Shown here: one piece after another, positions 34,955 through 45,879 of the stretch
Layout: the number at the start of each line of letters is the position of its first letter
Position numbering within the stretch: position 1 is the first letter of the stretch
Assembly (NCBI GenBank): GCA_029204225.1
Contig: CM055107.1
Coordinates: 10,019,472 to 10,083,471, forward strand
Reading direction: 5' to 3'
DNA from: Diphasiastrum complanatum
Lineage: Eukaryota > Streptophyta > Lycopodiopsida > Lycopodiales > Lycopodiaceae
Length of the DNA: 64,000 nt
Made by a program: the position numbers and the translations under genes
The notes under the pieces: generated by a model
The model's input: the letters and a program-made list of their open reading frames with translations, nothing else
Databases searched by the model: none
Told to the model about the DNA's origin: nothing

Positions 34955-35826
34955 TAATCTTTGCTGGAATTGTGGCATAAGATATTGGGACATTTCAACT
35001 TTAAGTGCATGGATGATGTAATCAATAAGTCTATTGCGAACGACTTACCTTCTGATTTTTTTAGAATAGGCAAGCTTTATCAAGCATGTGCATTATTGAA
35101 GTCACAAAAGCAATCTTTTCAAGATCTATATCAAGATCCAAAGGGCTTCTCAATTCGACCCACTCATATGTTCACTTTCATAGCAAGAAAAGTAATGGTG
35201 GTGCTAACATGTTTGTGACATTCATTCATGAGTATAGAAGGTATATGTGGGTACCATTTATCATGAGCAAGACACAAGTGAAGAGCACATTCCTCAAATT
35301 CAAATCCATGGTGGAAAACCAATTCAAAAAAAAGATCAAGATATTGAGATTTGATAATGGAGCTACATATATTTCTAGAGATCTTATTGCATTTTTTAAG
35401 TAGATGAGATTCTAAGGAAAAAAAATTTCCCAAGGTCACTTCAACAAGATGGCATGGCTTGTGAGTGTGCCAAAGCTCTTAGATTTGCATATATTGCTTT
35501 GACAATTTTGGGTGAAGCAATATGTTGTGCTAACTATATTTTAAATAGGTTACCAAGTGCTCCACTTGATGGTAAGTCACCTTATAATGTTCTTTACGGT
35601 AAAAAGTGTCATGCAAAAGATCTCAAATATGTGCATGCACATGCTAGGATTACGTTCCTTTTAGAAAATAGATCTAAGAAGGATCCTACATCAATGAAAG
35701 ACAAATTTTTGGATATAGTAAGAAGAGTAAAGCATATAGCGTGTATCTTTTTTCTCCTAAGAGAACTATTATTAGTTGAAATGCAATATTTGATGAGCTT
35801 GTTGGTCATGTGTTTTTTAGCATGGG
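34955..35826 (+). pseudogene. Copia integrase fragment (element 5A)
   Basis: Reads LELWHKILGHFNFKCMDDV (34961), then in another frame SNGGANMFVTFIHEYRRYMW (about 35190), FLKFKSMVENQFKKKIKILR (about 35300), FDNGATYIS, then CECAKALRFAYIALTILGEA (35460) and LNRLPSAPLDGKSPY. The second Asp motif has changed from RSDNGGEY to RFDNGATY, and the catalytic Glu segment (NGxAERxNRT) is deleted at about 35400-35455. The copy ends at about 35826, fused to another gag. Confidence 0.85.
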
Positions 35827-36345
35827 ATGTGATAAAGGAGCAGTTCAAGATGTCAAATCCATCAAGGATTATGTTTCTGAAGTCAAAGTTGAATAGTGCC
35901 CAAATGAAACAAGGAGAGCACATTCAGACGTACATGACTATAATCAAGACAATGAGGGATGAACTGCATTGTATTGGTGAGCGCATACATGATGTTGAGC
36001 TGGTGCACAATGCATTGTGCGGCATTGCAGAACCTTATCAGATGTTTTGTGAGTGGAATAGCAACAAGAGAAAGATTGCCAACCTTTGACGAGCTCACAG
36101 GAATCTTGATGCAGGAGGAGCAACAACGAGAAATGGTGAAAGCTAGATGTCAAAATATTGACGATCAAGCACTTGCGACACGCCAAAAATAAGGCAAAGA
36201 CAAGGGCAAGAAGAAGTCTAAGCAGCAATTTGCCAAGACTCAGGAGGATGAGGGATCATCTAGCAAGACCAAGAAGAAGGGCAAATGCTTCCATTGCGGC
36301 AAAAAGGGCCATAAAAGAGTGAATGTCAGAAATTCTTGGTGGAAT
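35827..36345 (+). pseudogene. Copia gag fragment (element 5B)
   Basis: From about 35827 the same open frame changes into the Gag of a second copia lineage: WDVIKEQFKMSNPSRIMFLK, MKQGEHIQTYMTIIKTMRDE, IGERIHDVELVHNALCGI. A frameshift near 36045 leads to TRERLPTFDELTGILMQEEQ and a stop at 36190. A CCHC knuckle starts CFHCGKKGHK at about 36285, but its last Cys is out of frame. The N-terminal half of Gag is missing. Confidence 0.8.
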
Positions 36346-39262
36346 CAGGCAAGGGAAAACAAAGCAAGCAGGTAACCTTGTCGATGTTATCAGCATTGTC
36401 ATCTAATCAAGATGATCAAGCGTGGTACATTGACTTGGGAGCCACAAGACACATGACAAGTAACCAAGATTGGTTCAGCAGCTTGAGAGAGTTGGATAAT
36501 GGAACGTCTGTTTCACAAGCAATGGTGGTGTGTGCAAGATCAAGGAGATAGGCACCGTTTCCATCTAACTACCTGATGGCAAAAGTAGGATGATTAAGGA
36601 GGTACTTTATGTACTAGGTTTGAAAAAAAAATCTACTTTCTGTTGGTGTCATTAGTGATCAAAAATAAAAAGTAGAATTTGGCCATGATCGTTGCTTCAT
36701 GAAGGATGTGAACCAAAAGTTCAAAGTTATTGCGGATGGTATAAGAGAGCCCAACACTAAATTGTACAGGTTGAATGCTACAATCAAGGGGCAACATGGA
36801 CTTATCTCATCCATTCCCTCGCAAACTGAACTGTGGCATAAGAGGCTTGGTCAATTGAGCCTAGGAAGCCTTAGCTTGATGAGGAAATTGCAAATGGTAA
36901 AAGGATTGCCTATGATGAAGACCACTTAAAGACGATGTGCGAGTCATGTGTCTGCGGGAAGCAACATCGGGAGAAGTTCAATAAAGGTGGTGTTGCAAGG
37001 GCAAAGAACATCCTGGATTTGATCCACACAGATCTATGCCGGCCTATGAGGACTATTATGTCCTTAGGTAAAGCCTTCTATTTCATGACCTTCATTGATG
37101 ATATGTCACGCAAGACGTGGATTTACTTCTTGAAGAAGAAATCGGATGCGTTTGCCACTTTCAAGAGCTTCAAAGCATTGGTTGAAAATCAAACAGGTAG
37201 AAAGATCAAAGTTCTAAGATCTGATAGTGGAGGTGAGTACAAGTCTACCGACTTCAATGATCTTTGTGATCAATGTGGGATCAAAAGACAATTTACGCAA
37301 GCTCATACTCCTGAACTCAATGGTGTAGCTGAGTGCAAGAATCGTACAATTGTGGAAAGTGCCAAATCTATGCTAGTTGAGATGAAGCTACCAAATGATT
37401 TTTGGTCAGAAGCATGTAGTACCGCAGTCTATCTTCAAAATAGAAGTCCTAGCATTGCCATACCAAAGATAGCACCTAAGGAGGCATTCACGAAGAAGAA
37501 ATCAAAGGTTAACCACTTGCAAATCTTTGGATGTAAGGACTTTGTACACATTCCTAAGGAAGAAAAACGTAAGCTTGATGTGAAAGCTATAAAGTGCATA
37601 TTCCTAAGATATGATGATCGTGTAAAGGGCTATAGATGTTTTGATCCAATGGAGAACAAAATACATGTCAGCCGTGATGTTATCTTTGATGAATCTAAGA
37701 TGTATGAAGATGAGAATTTTGAGAAGACGGACACATCCAGTGGAATAGATGGTATAGTGAGAATTCCTCGCGATGATGATCCATTTATTGACTTTCCTAG
37801 TGATGGACATGAGGATACACCTCATGATACTACTACTCAACCTCAAGAGATAGGTTGGAGAGGTAGAGGTGCAAAAAGGATTGAAGCTGCAGGTGATAAA
37901 CGCAAGGAGAAAGATGTACCGTTGGATACATTTTCACCAGGAAGCCGATCACCTGACATGAAGCTCCCTAAGCGGTTTGAAAGATTGATGGAGAGCTGCG
38001 ACATGGATGGCTTTCCAAGATCATCTAGCCAAGGAGAGCTATGAAGATCAACAAGAGAGAAGACACAACCTGATAGGTATGAAGCAAATTATGCTCTCTT
38101 ATCTAGCATTATTCAAAGCAAAGGACCTTTAACTTATGTTGAAGCGAAATGGAACCACCAGTTGGCAAGAAACCCATTGGTTGTAAATGGGTATACAAGA
38201 CTAAGTACCATGCAGATGGAAGTATAGCAAAGCATAAAGCAAGATTGGTGATCAAAGGGTATGCACAAAGTAAAGGCATAGCCTATGAGGAGACCTTTGC
38301 ACTAGTATGTAAGTGGAATACTCTATGTGTACTTGTTGCGTTACCTTCACATTTGGGTTGGCCTTTGCATCAGATGGATGTAAAGTCTGCTTTTCTAAAT
38401 GGTGAGTTAGAAGAAGAGGTGTTCATGGATCCACCTGAAGGCTTTGTAGCAAAAGGACAGGAAATAAAGTATGTCGCTTGAAGAAAGCACTTTATGGTCT
38501 TAAACAGGCACCACGTGCATGGTACAACAGGATTGATGCCTACTTTTGTTCTAAGGAGATGGTGAGCCAGGTAAAAAGCTTTCTAAGCTTGACAAGTCAT
38601 AGCCATTTAATGCTACATTGTATAGGTAGTTAATAGGGAGCTTGATTTACCTTACCATGACTAGACCATATATATGCTATGTTGTTGGTATTGTAAATCA
38701 GTTTATGGCAGCACCTACAAAAATGCATTGGAAGGCAGCCAAACGCATTTTGCGATATGTCAAAGGCACTTCAAATTATGGCTTGGCATATAGGAAGCAT
38801 GAGGGTTTACCTGAGTTATGTGGCTATGTGGATGTGGATTGGGGAGGTGACTATGATGATCATAGATCCACCATAGGGTATGTATTCCAGCTTTGTGGCA
38901 GTTGCTTTTCCTGGTCTAGTAAGAAGCAAAGTACAGTTGCTCTATCCACAACAAAAGCAGAGTATGAGGCAAGGTGTAGTGCAGCACAAGAAGCTATATG
39001 GTTGAGGCAAATCTTGGATGAAGTTGGCATGAAGTAGCAGTCATATTGACATTAAGCTGGCAAAGAATCTGGTGTTCCATGTGAGAACCAAACACATCGA
39101 GATTCAGTATCACTTTATACGTGAGAGGTTGTTGAGTCGTGAAATTCATGTTGTTCATTGTAGTACAGATGAACAACTAGCTGACATTTTCACAAAGTCA
39201 CTCATTAGAAAAAAGTTTGATAAGTTTAGATCAAAGCTTTTTGTACTTAAAGTTTGCTAACT
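36346..39262 (+). pseudogene. Copia pol (PR-IN-RT-RNase H), inactive
   Basis: This is the most complete pol in the window, but it is broken. The protease motif reads YIDLGATRHMT (about 36427), with Leu in place of the Ser of DSGA. GAG-pre-integrase LWHKRLGQLSLGSLSL (36830) ends in a stop at 36927; CESC follows at 36938. The integrase core is intact in motif: HTDL (37027), RSDSGGEY (37220), PELNGVAECKNRTIV (37310), ORF to 38044. RT reads CKWVYKTKYHADGS, KARLVIKGYAQSKG, HQMDVKSAFLNGELEEEVFM (38390) and, in another frame, [20 protein letters not shown] (38480); the segment with the YVDD catalytic box is deleted at about 38560-38600. RNase H reads LTMTRPYICYVVG, YVDVDWGGDYDDHRSTIGYV, SSKKQSTVALSTTKAEYEA, and ends near 39260 (TKHIEIQYHFIRE, LADIFTKSL). 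Confidence 0.9.
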
Positions 39263-39302
39263 TTGAAGCTATGTATATGGATGTATAAAAAATAGATTCT
39301 AC

Positions 39303-39316
39303 TTTTAGGGAGAGAG
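39303..39316 (+). other. Polypurine tract of copia element 5B
   Basis: TTAGGGAGAGAG just after the end of RNase H, followed by the presumed 3' LTR start (GTTAGAATTAAAG). The LTR does not start with a clean TG. Confidence 0.6.
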
Positions 39317-39600
39317 TTAGAATTAAAGTAGGACTACTATATTACTGTATTGTTGGTCCTATCAGTGGATAAGGACTAGTTGGCCTTGCCATGAGGTGAG
39401 TCGACGGGACATGCGTCCCGTCAACGACAACCTGGGTCATGCATGGGTTGCCATAATGAAGAACTATATGTATAGTGTATTTTAGTTTTGAGAAATATAG
39501 TTGCTACGTAAGCTTGGAGTGGAGAGTGCTTTCTATCTGTGTCAATGTGTAGCATAATTTGTGTTCCTGTTTGAAAAAATTCTAAGTCTTGTTGTGCAAA
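39316..39600 (+). repeat. Presumed 3' LTR of element 5B
   Basis: Placed by its position after the PPT. It includes a strong hairpin at 39403-39422. The end is not defined because no 5' LTR partner remains in the window. Confidence 0.5.
39403..39422. repeat. Perfect 8-bp stem hairpin
   Basis: GACGGGAC (39403-39410) and GTCCCGTC (39415-39422) flank ATGC. It is GC-rich within AT-rich DNA. Confidence 0.85.
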
Positions 39601-40484
39601 TGACTTTTTGGGCTTGAATTCCTTGGATTTGGCCTTTTAGGCATTGTTATACATGGATTTGGCACTGTGTTGGTGGTCTGTTGCTTCGAGAAACAATCAA
39701 ACTTTGGCTGATGATTTTGGAGTTGGTTGAGCCTTAGTCTTTTCCTTCCCATTGTCTTGTGGTCTTGAAGACTACGTGCGCTGTTTGTTGTAGAAGGCTT
39801 GGTAGAATTTTTGTAATTTCTGTTTTGCGATTTGCTTGATGGATTCTACCAGCTCCGTCTTTTGTGATACTATAGTCGTTGAGTCTGAGGTGACTCTGTG
39901 CACTTTTTGGATTTGGGAGGATTGTCATGTAATCCACTTGTCTCAAAACCAGGGGGCAGTAATATTTTCTATTTTTAGTGCATCTTGAGTGGATTTGCCT
40001 GATAACATGGTACATGCTAGTCCTTGTAAGATAATGACATCTTAGCTCTTTGTAATTGCCTCAATGGGAAATCTAGACATGGGTGGTTGATGCCGCATTG
40101 TGAACATCAAGATAAAAAGACTATTGGATCACCTCAAAGTGGGCATTCTGATCGGCAATGTCTTCCACCACATCCAAAAGATCGTACCATGCACAGAATA
40201 CCATCCCCTCGGAGGTGATAAGCATAGACATGTAACAAATGTCCCTTCTCACTCTCCGCATAGTAGAGTGGTAAGCTATTATGGTCTTCGGCTAAGTTCA
40301 GGGACGTGCCTAACAATATTACCAAGACTTCCACCTTTTTTGGTTGAGGACTATCCTGATTTGCTTGGGACGCAACTCCTAACAGTTGAATAATTCTCTT
40401 GTTGGCTCTTCATCAAGTTTGAGCTTTCTTAAATCTGACCTCCAACCTTATGATTTGCATTATGCCCTTGATTTTTTAACCGAG
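39601..40484. other. No gene recognised
   Basis: Two ORFs of 90-100 codons on opposite strands have no recognisable content. Likely old repeat DNA. Confidence 0.4.
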
Positions 40485-40489
40485 GGTTC

Positions 40490-41250
40490 TTCTATGGAAA
40501 ATCTGCAAAATTGGACCAAAAATGGATCCTAAAATTATCCACAAGAGTGATTGGATGTAGGATACAATTGATCTATCAATCTACACAAGATTTAGATAAA
40601 TTTAGATGAGAAAATCTAACGGGAACAATCATAAATGAAAGGGAATTGTACTTACTGGTTTCACATGTGTAAAGACCTGTCAGAGTACGGACTCCAGCCT
40701 GAAATCAAAGTACCTATCAAGAAAAATCAAGACAGATGATGAAATTGACAAGAATTGCCTCCAAAACCAAGATTGGTGTTGCTTGTTTATTATGGCTAAA
40801 TGTGGCTCTATTTATACAAAAAGTGGGAGCTAGTGGTACTGATCATCCCTCTAATCTCACATGTGTGAGGGTGCTTTGTCATGTGATGATTTATCATGCA
40901 AAATTGACTATTTTGAGCACTTTTGGTCCATTTTTCTTCTATGTAGAGAACTAGGAAAAACTCTTCTAGAAGTGAAAATTTGACTTCTCAGCCTATTCCA
41001 CACGTGTGAGCAGACCTCTACACATGGGTTTTGACACCTAATCTCATGATGTGGCTTCATGCAATCTCTAGATATGTGGCATATGACTAAAAAACATGAT
41101 TTTGGCGAACATGATTTAAACTATATGTACAAGCTATATGATTGTGCTACATGAAAAGTACATCTATTTCACACGTGGGAACAGGCTCCACACATGTGAA
41201 ATCATCTTGCATCCATAGATTTGGCCTTGACCAAGCATAATTTTTGCATT
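40490..41250 (-). repeat. Copia-type LTR region, diverged, G-box rich
   Basis: Shares the block order of 6903-7140: AAGAGTGATTGG, GATCTA, TTTCACATGTGTAAAG, GTACGGACTCCAGCCTG. It carries G-box or near-G-box palindromes at 40661, 40856-40869, 40998-41010, 41171-41180 and 41188-41198. It lies 3' of the minus-strand ORFs below, as a 3' LTR would. Boundaries are uncertain. Confidence 0.5.
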
Positions 41251-41447
41251 TTTCACACTCCTCAAAAATCTAGCTTGATAAAAACATGATGATCTTGAAC
41301 TTGACTCCATGGGCTGAATTGGTCTTTGCTGGTTCAAAAGGCATGAAGATCAGCCAATGAGCTTGATGCTGATCCGCAATCACCATATCCATGATAGTGC
41401 TTCTTTGATGTTGACATCTTTGATGAACTTGAGAGCTTTGCACCATC

Positions 41448-42407
41448 CTAGCACCACCAAAATTGATTCCTTCCAAATTTCATGTAGTTGCTTGACCTTG
41501 AGGCTTGTTCCTTCTTTATGTGCATGCTCCTCCATGATGAAATAAAGATTTCTTCTTGACTAAGATCTAACATCATGTTACCATGATCTAGAGAATTAGA
41601 CTCATCCAGATTGGCAAGACTATGCATGCTATAATAACAAAGTCTTTGCATCATATCTTCATGCTTGTTTACCATGCTAATCTCAGATCCAATGAGGCTA
41701 AATACTTCATTATGGAGATAAGTGTCTTTAGAAGATGATTCACTTACACTCATAAAGAGTTTACAATTTGCCTCAATACAAATTTTCAAACTATGAGTGA
41801 ACAGATCACTTTTGCTCATGCATGACTCAAGAGCATACATTTGATGAAATAACCAATTGCTTTCTAATTGATTTAAAATCAATTTCAAACTTTTAAGAAC
41901 ATCATTTATGTTCTCAAGAGAGACTTCATACTCAACTAGTATGGCTTTACTCCAATTTTGAGATGCAATGATCTCACTAAAGCAAATTGATTCATCAAAT
42001 GACATAAGAGAAATAGGTATGAGATGTACACCACATGAGATATGCTCCTCTTTCCCTTGAAGTGTGAGCCACATGGGCTCAGCCATGTTTCTTGAGTTTT
42101 GTTTTGGAATCACAACTTGAGAAGGTCTCTCCTCCTGAATCCTTGGCACGCTTGAACCTTGAGAAGGAATCTCCTCCTCAATCCTTGGCACACTTGAACC
42201 TTGAGATGATTCTTTAAGATCCTCTTCATGGTGCTCCTTCTTGATGGAAATCCGAGACCTCCATGTCTCATAATGATCATAACAACCATGCCCATACAAT
42301 ATGCATTTCCTATGATTATCAAGATTACTTATGCTAGAAACATAAGTCCAAAAATCACCACAACTTGGCATGATTTTTCTAATATTGAAATCAAAAGGTA
42401 TTTCCAT
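41448..42407 (-). CDS. Open 319-codon ORF of unknown function
   Basis: One of the two longest uninterrupted reading frames in the window that I cannot place in a known family. The N-terminus is Trp/Cys/His-rich (MPSCGDFWTYVSSISNLDNH, CILYGHGCYDHYETW). A tandem 14-residue repeat follows (SQGSSVPRIEEEIP, SQGSSVPRIQEERP; 42-bp unit, about 42128-42211). The C-terminal half is rich in predicted helices (ENINDVLKSLKLILNQLESN, SMVNKHEDMMQRLCYYSMHS) and ends in a basic, Ser-rich tail. There is no signal peptide, membrane helix or zinc knuckle. It sits between a gag-like ORF upstream (42610-43092) and an LTR-like region downstream on the same strand, so it may be an accessory ORF of a non-autonomous retroelement. 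The frame just upstream reads on as VVSLIEMEIPF, so the true start may be further 5'. Confidence 0.55.
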   Translation of the reverse strand: MEIPFDFNIRKIMPSCGDFWTYVSSISNLDNHRKCILYGHGCYDHYETWRSRISIKKEHHEEDLKESSQGSSVPRIEEEIPSQGSSVPRIQEERPSQVVIPKQNSRNMAEPMWLTLQGKEEHISCGVHLIPISLMSFDESICFSEIIASQNWSKAILVEYEVSLENINDVLKSLKLILNQLESNWLFHQMYALESCMSKSDLFTHSLKICIEANCKLFMSVSESSSKDTYLHNEVFSLIGSEISMVNKHEDMMQRLCYYSMHSLANLDESNSLDHGNMMLDLSQEEIFISSWRSMHIKKEQASRSSNYMKFGRNQFWWC

Positions 42408-42421
42408 CTCAATAAGGCTAA

Positions 42422-43092
42422 CTACTTGCTTATGGATTTGATAGCATAAATGAAACTATTTTCATTTTGTGATTGCTCCTTATTCTTGATTGATTTCTCT
42501 TGGATAATAACAATAAGTTTGAACTCATCCAAAGGTCCAAGCAAACTACTCTCCAAGGACATGAAAGAAATCCAAGTTACTTTCATGAAAGTGACATTGC
42601 CTCTTGACTCTACTGTGAAGCCATGTCTTCCTCTCTTGTCCGATTGGCTAGCGTTGTTGTTTCTGGTTCCTCTGGTGTCCCATTTGATGATGCAACAATA
42701 GAATAGGGATGATCCACCATCTCCATCAAGATATTTGTTTCCATAAGGGAGACATACAAATGAAGTATAGGATGCCAAATTTGCCATGCCAGGTCTGATC
42801 TCATTGAGCAGTCGGCATAGTAGTTCACCATTATAGTTTTCGTAGGTAGAGGTGGATTACAACTCTTCACCATGTTGTAAATTCTATAGGTGTAATGTTG
42901 AATTGTTTCATCAGGGAACATCTTTACTTGAGACAACATTGCAAGTAGAGTCGCCATATCTAGACAATAGAATGTAGTAGAGATAGCTGGGTATTGGATT
43001 GCTTCAGTGCCAATACAACGGTGGTAATCCATTTTTTTTTCTAAAAAAGGAAAGAAAGAGTAAATAATAAATTGATCAGTATGGATGAACAA
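42422..43092 (-). pseudogene. Gag-like ORFs, second copy
   Basis: The minus strand reads MATLLAMLSQVKMFPDETIQ, HYTYRIYNMVKSCNPPLPTK, IMVNYYA, matching the 30045-30505 copy. A frameshift at about 42790 separates it from a 121-codon ORF (42787-42422) ending in a Lys/Asn-rich tail. The leader upstream (42960-43080, with TAGCTGGGTATTGGATTGCT and an A/G-rich tract) also matches the 30-kb copy. This continues into the 319-codon ORF region. Confidence 0.6.
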
Positions 43093-43234
43093 AAAGTGGA
43101 GTGATAGATGGATGTAACAGATGGATATAACATATGAACAAGATGAAGGTTATACGGAATGGAGATGGTATTAAAAAGTGACATTGTGGTAGCACAGATG
43201 GTGACTGATGTGAGTGAATGGTTGGCAAGCAACG

Positions 43235-43365
43235 ATGGTGCGGGGCGGGTGGGGTCCGGGGCCTTAACGTTGAGGCCCCAGCATAGGAGTCTTGGGCTTC
43301 CCCGGTGACGCCCCAGCATAGGGGTCTGGGGGACTATGCTGGCCCCCAACACTGAACGATATGAC
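43235..43365. repeat. GC-rich island with direct and inverted repeats
   Basis: CCCCAGCATAGGRGTCTKGGG occurs twice (about 43276 and 43311) and is followed by CTATGCTGG (about 43337), the inverse of CCAGCATAG. Very GC-rich compared with its surroundings. Confidence 0.7.
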
Positions 43366-43685
43366 TTGTGTAGGATTGAATGAGTATTTTGTGGGTCAAG
43401 CCGCTAGCAGTTGCAATAACCATAGCAATATGGGTGATTGTCGATTTTAGCTAGTTTATGATGGTTTTGTTAGTTTGCTTGTGTATCTCATAACTTACGG
43501 TAGATCTGAATTTCCATAAAGTGTACCTCTAGTTTTGGAGTTATTAATTGCTTATTTAATTATTGCATGCTGAAAATTTTTAAGATTTACTGTTCTAGGC
43601 TATGTTTTAGTAGAAAGTTGCATGTTTTTTAGGAGTTTGGACTATAAATGGGTAGTAAGAGCTATGATCTAAAAGTCGAAAAATG

Positions 43686-43722
43686 GTAAAAAAATAAAAA
43701 AAAAAAAAAAAAAAAAAAAAAC
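43686..43722 (+). repeat. Poly(A) tract, about 30 As
   Basis: A nearly pure A run. It could be the tail of a retroposon on the plus strand, but nothing upstream is recognisable as LINE or SINE. Confidence 0.8.
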
Positions 43723-45755
43723 AAGGTTTGTTTGCTGGATTTTTCACTATTTTCAAAGTTTTTCACAAGATCCATGTACGAAACTTTGCATGCAAGTTCT
43801 CATGTGTATATTGAAGATGTCCAAAATCTATTACCAAGTTTGCGGTCATCTTTAAGAGGCTCAAAAAGTCAAATTGATAAATTTTGAGTTTGGATAACTC
43901 TTTAAAGTGGATCTAAAACCTCTAAACCTATATACAGTATGGAAGATAGGTAGTATTGCCTTTGATTTCACCCAATTTGGTGGCAGGAGGCTTAAGCATC
44001 GATGTTTCGAAATTATGTTTGTTGGCGCCCACCATTTTGGTGGATCTGATCCTATTGTTGCTTGCTGGACCTATTGAAGTTGCTATGCTCACTAATGAAA
44101 CTTAGTAGACTGCTAACATCTGATGCTGTAGTAGGATTTTTGAGAAACCTACCTTGAAAAATTACCCCCCTACTGGTTTTTTATGCAATTATAGCTCTCA
44201 CGTGTGAAGTCCAGGTGGCAGGGTGACATGAAAATCTTCTAGCTAACATAATTAGATTTGCTAGTTGGAAATTGGCTTCAGAAATCCCCTAACATAAGAC
44301 TTTTCACATTATTGTAGCACCCTTTCATTATGGGCACAAATTTTTGTCTTCTCAATCAACCATCTTTGATCAAAAATTAAAAACAAGTTAAGCTCAAAGG
44401 TCTCCCATCACAAAAACGACATCAATGATCATGCAATTAGGTATATTTGGAAATATCATTCATGCATATAGAAATACTTCACAAACATACTAGATTTAGA
44501 TTGGAATCAAAGGTTCTAAAACATCAAGAACAAGGTTGGTTTGTGGAAAAAAGAAAGATATTCACATGATCCATATCAATTTACTTTGGGAAACCCATTC
44601 GGGTTAAAACCCATCTATCTAAAACATGTAGGATCTTAGATTAACAAAGCAATAGTTTGTCAATAAACATCTGCTACTAGCATTCAGTAAGCTTGATTCT
44701 AAGATCCACACTACGCACTTTTCTCTATTGAGATGCAACCAAATATAGCCCAAATACTAAAAGGGTTATTTTGAAAACCCTTGAAAAAGACCTAGAATAT
44801 TCAGCTTGTAGACTCCATGCCTTAACTTTAGGACTCTAGCTAATGCTCTGGGCAACTTTAATGGCTATTTGTATGTAACTCTTACAAAGTGTTCAACACA
44901 TCCTTCATTGTCAACACAATCAGCACAAAAGTTGTTGCTAAATATGCTACAAATACAAGAAGTGGAAGTATGTTAAAGGGAGAAAACTGCCCATCAATGT
45001 TTGATCTATGACAAGTTCTTTTGAAAGATACGTTGCTCAACTCTAATTATAGATCAAAGAGTTGTTACAATATATTTTTTACACATGATTATTCACGATA
45101 GATGAGACTATTCACATGTTTAACATTTTACTTGATACTGTCAATTTAGGAATATATCTCATAATTCATAGTGTAGCAAGTTTGACAAGTAACAAGAAAT
45201 GCAAGTTAGTCTATTGATTAGAAGAATCTTTGTAATACAATTGTATGCTTAAGAAACATTCAAATTGAGATAGCTGAAAAGTGAAAAAAGAAGAAGAGAT
45301 AGCATTATAAAAGAAATTTTAAAAAAAAATCCAAGTTTCATGCTCAAATTTACCTTGTAGAGACACCTCAACTTTTAGACAATCATCACAATAGCTTATT
45401 GCTATGGTGACAAAGGTAAAAAGCACATTCTATGGATGATGTTTGTGCCTTTTCAACATTATCTATAATGCATGCTTCAAGCATAATTGAGGACCAAATC
45501 TACAAAACACTTATCATGTACTAAAGCAAGTCTCAAAAGCTATGGGCACTTCCTTTGACTCTAACTTCTTCAACACTTCCTTGACCAACGAACTAAAAAG
45601 TCTTGCCTTGCATGCAAGGCAAACAAAAATAATTATAGTGAGGTACCCAAGGTGCAAAAGGCAAGACCCAAAAAAGACCAAAAAGCCTATAGTGAGACAC
45701 CCAAGGCAAGACCAAAAACAAAACAAAAACCATAGTGAGGCAACCAAGGGTACAA
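43723..45755. other. No gene recognised; 5' flank of the RTFL-like gene
   Basis: AT-rich, short ORFs only. A G-box (CTCACGTGTGAAG) stands at 44197. The final stretch 45590-45750 repeats AAGACCAAAAA and AGTGAGGYACCCAAGG motifs (a degenerate repeat of about 50-60 bp). Confidence 0.4.
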
Positions 45756-45756
45756 A

Positions 45757-45837
45757 GCATTTATAAGTAGGATTTTATCCCACCACCCAAAATAAATTCT
45801 CTTCATTCACACACACACACCTCCTGTCTCTCTCTCT

Positions 45838-45868
<31 letters not shown>

Positions 45869-45879
45869 GATCTCTCGAC
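45757..45879 (+). promoter_or_regulatory. TATA-like box and CT-rich 5' leader of the RTFL-like gene
   Basis: CATTTATAAGTA at about 45757-45768 stands 110 bases before the start codon. A transcript starting about 30 bases later would have a pyrimidine-rich leader of CA and CT repeats. The TSS is inferred only. Confidence 0.5.
45843..45868. repeat. (CT)n microsatellite, 13 units
   Basis: In the presumed 5' UTR of the small-polypeptide gene; impure CT sequence extends left to 45826. Confidence 0.95.

Noticed and set aside
39734-40393. Two overlapping ORFs of 93-97 codons
   Set aside because: No motif and opposite strands overlap; no support as genes.
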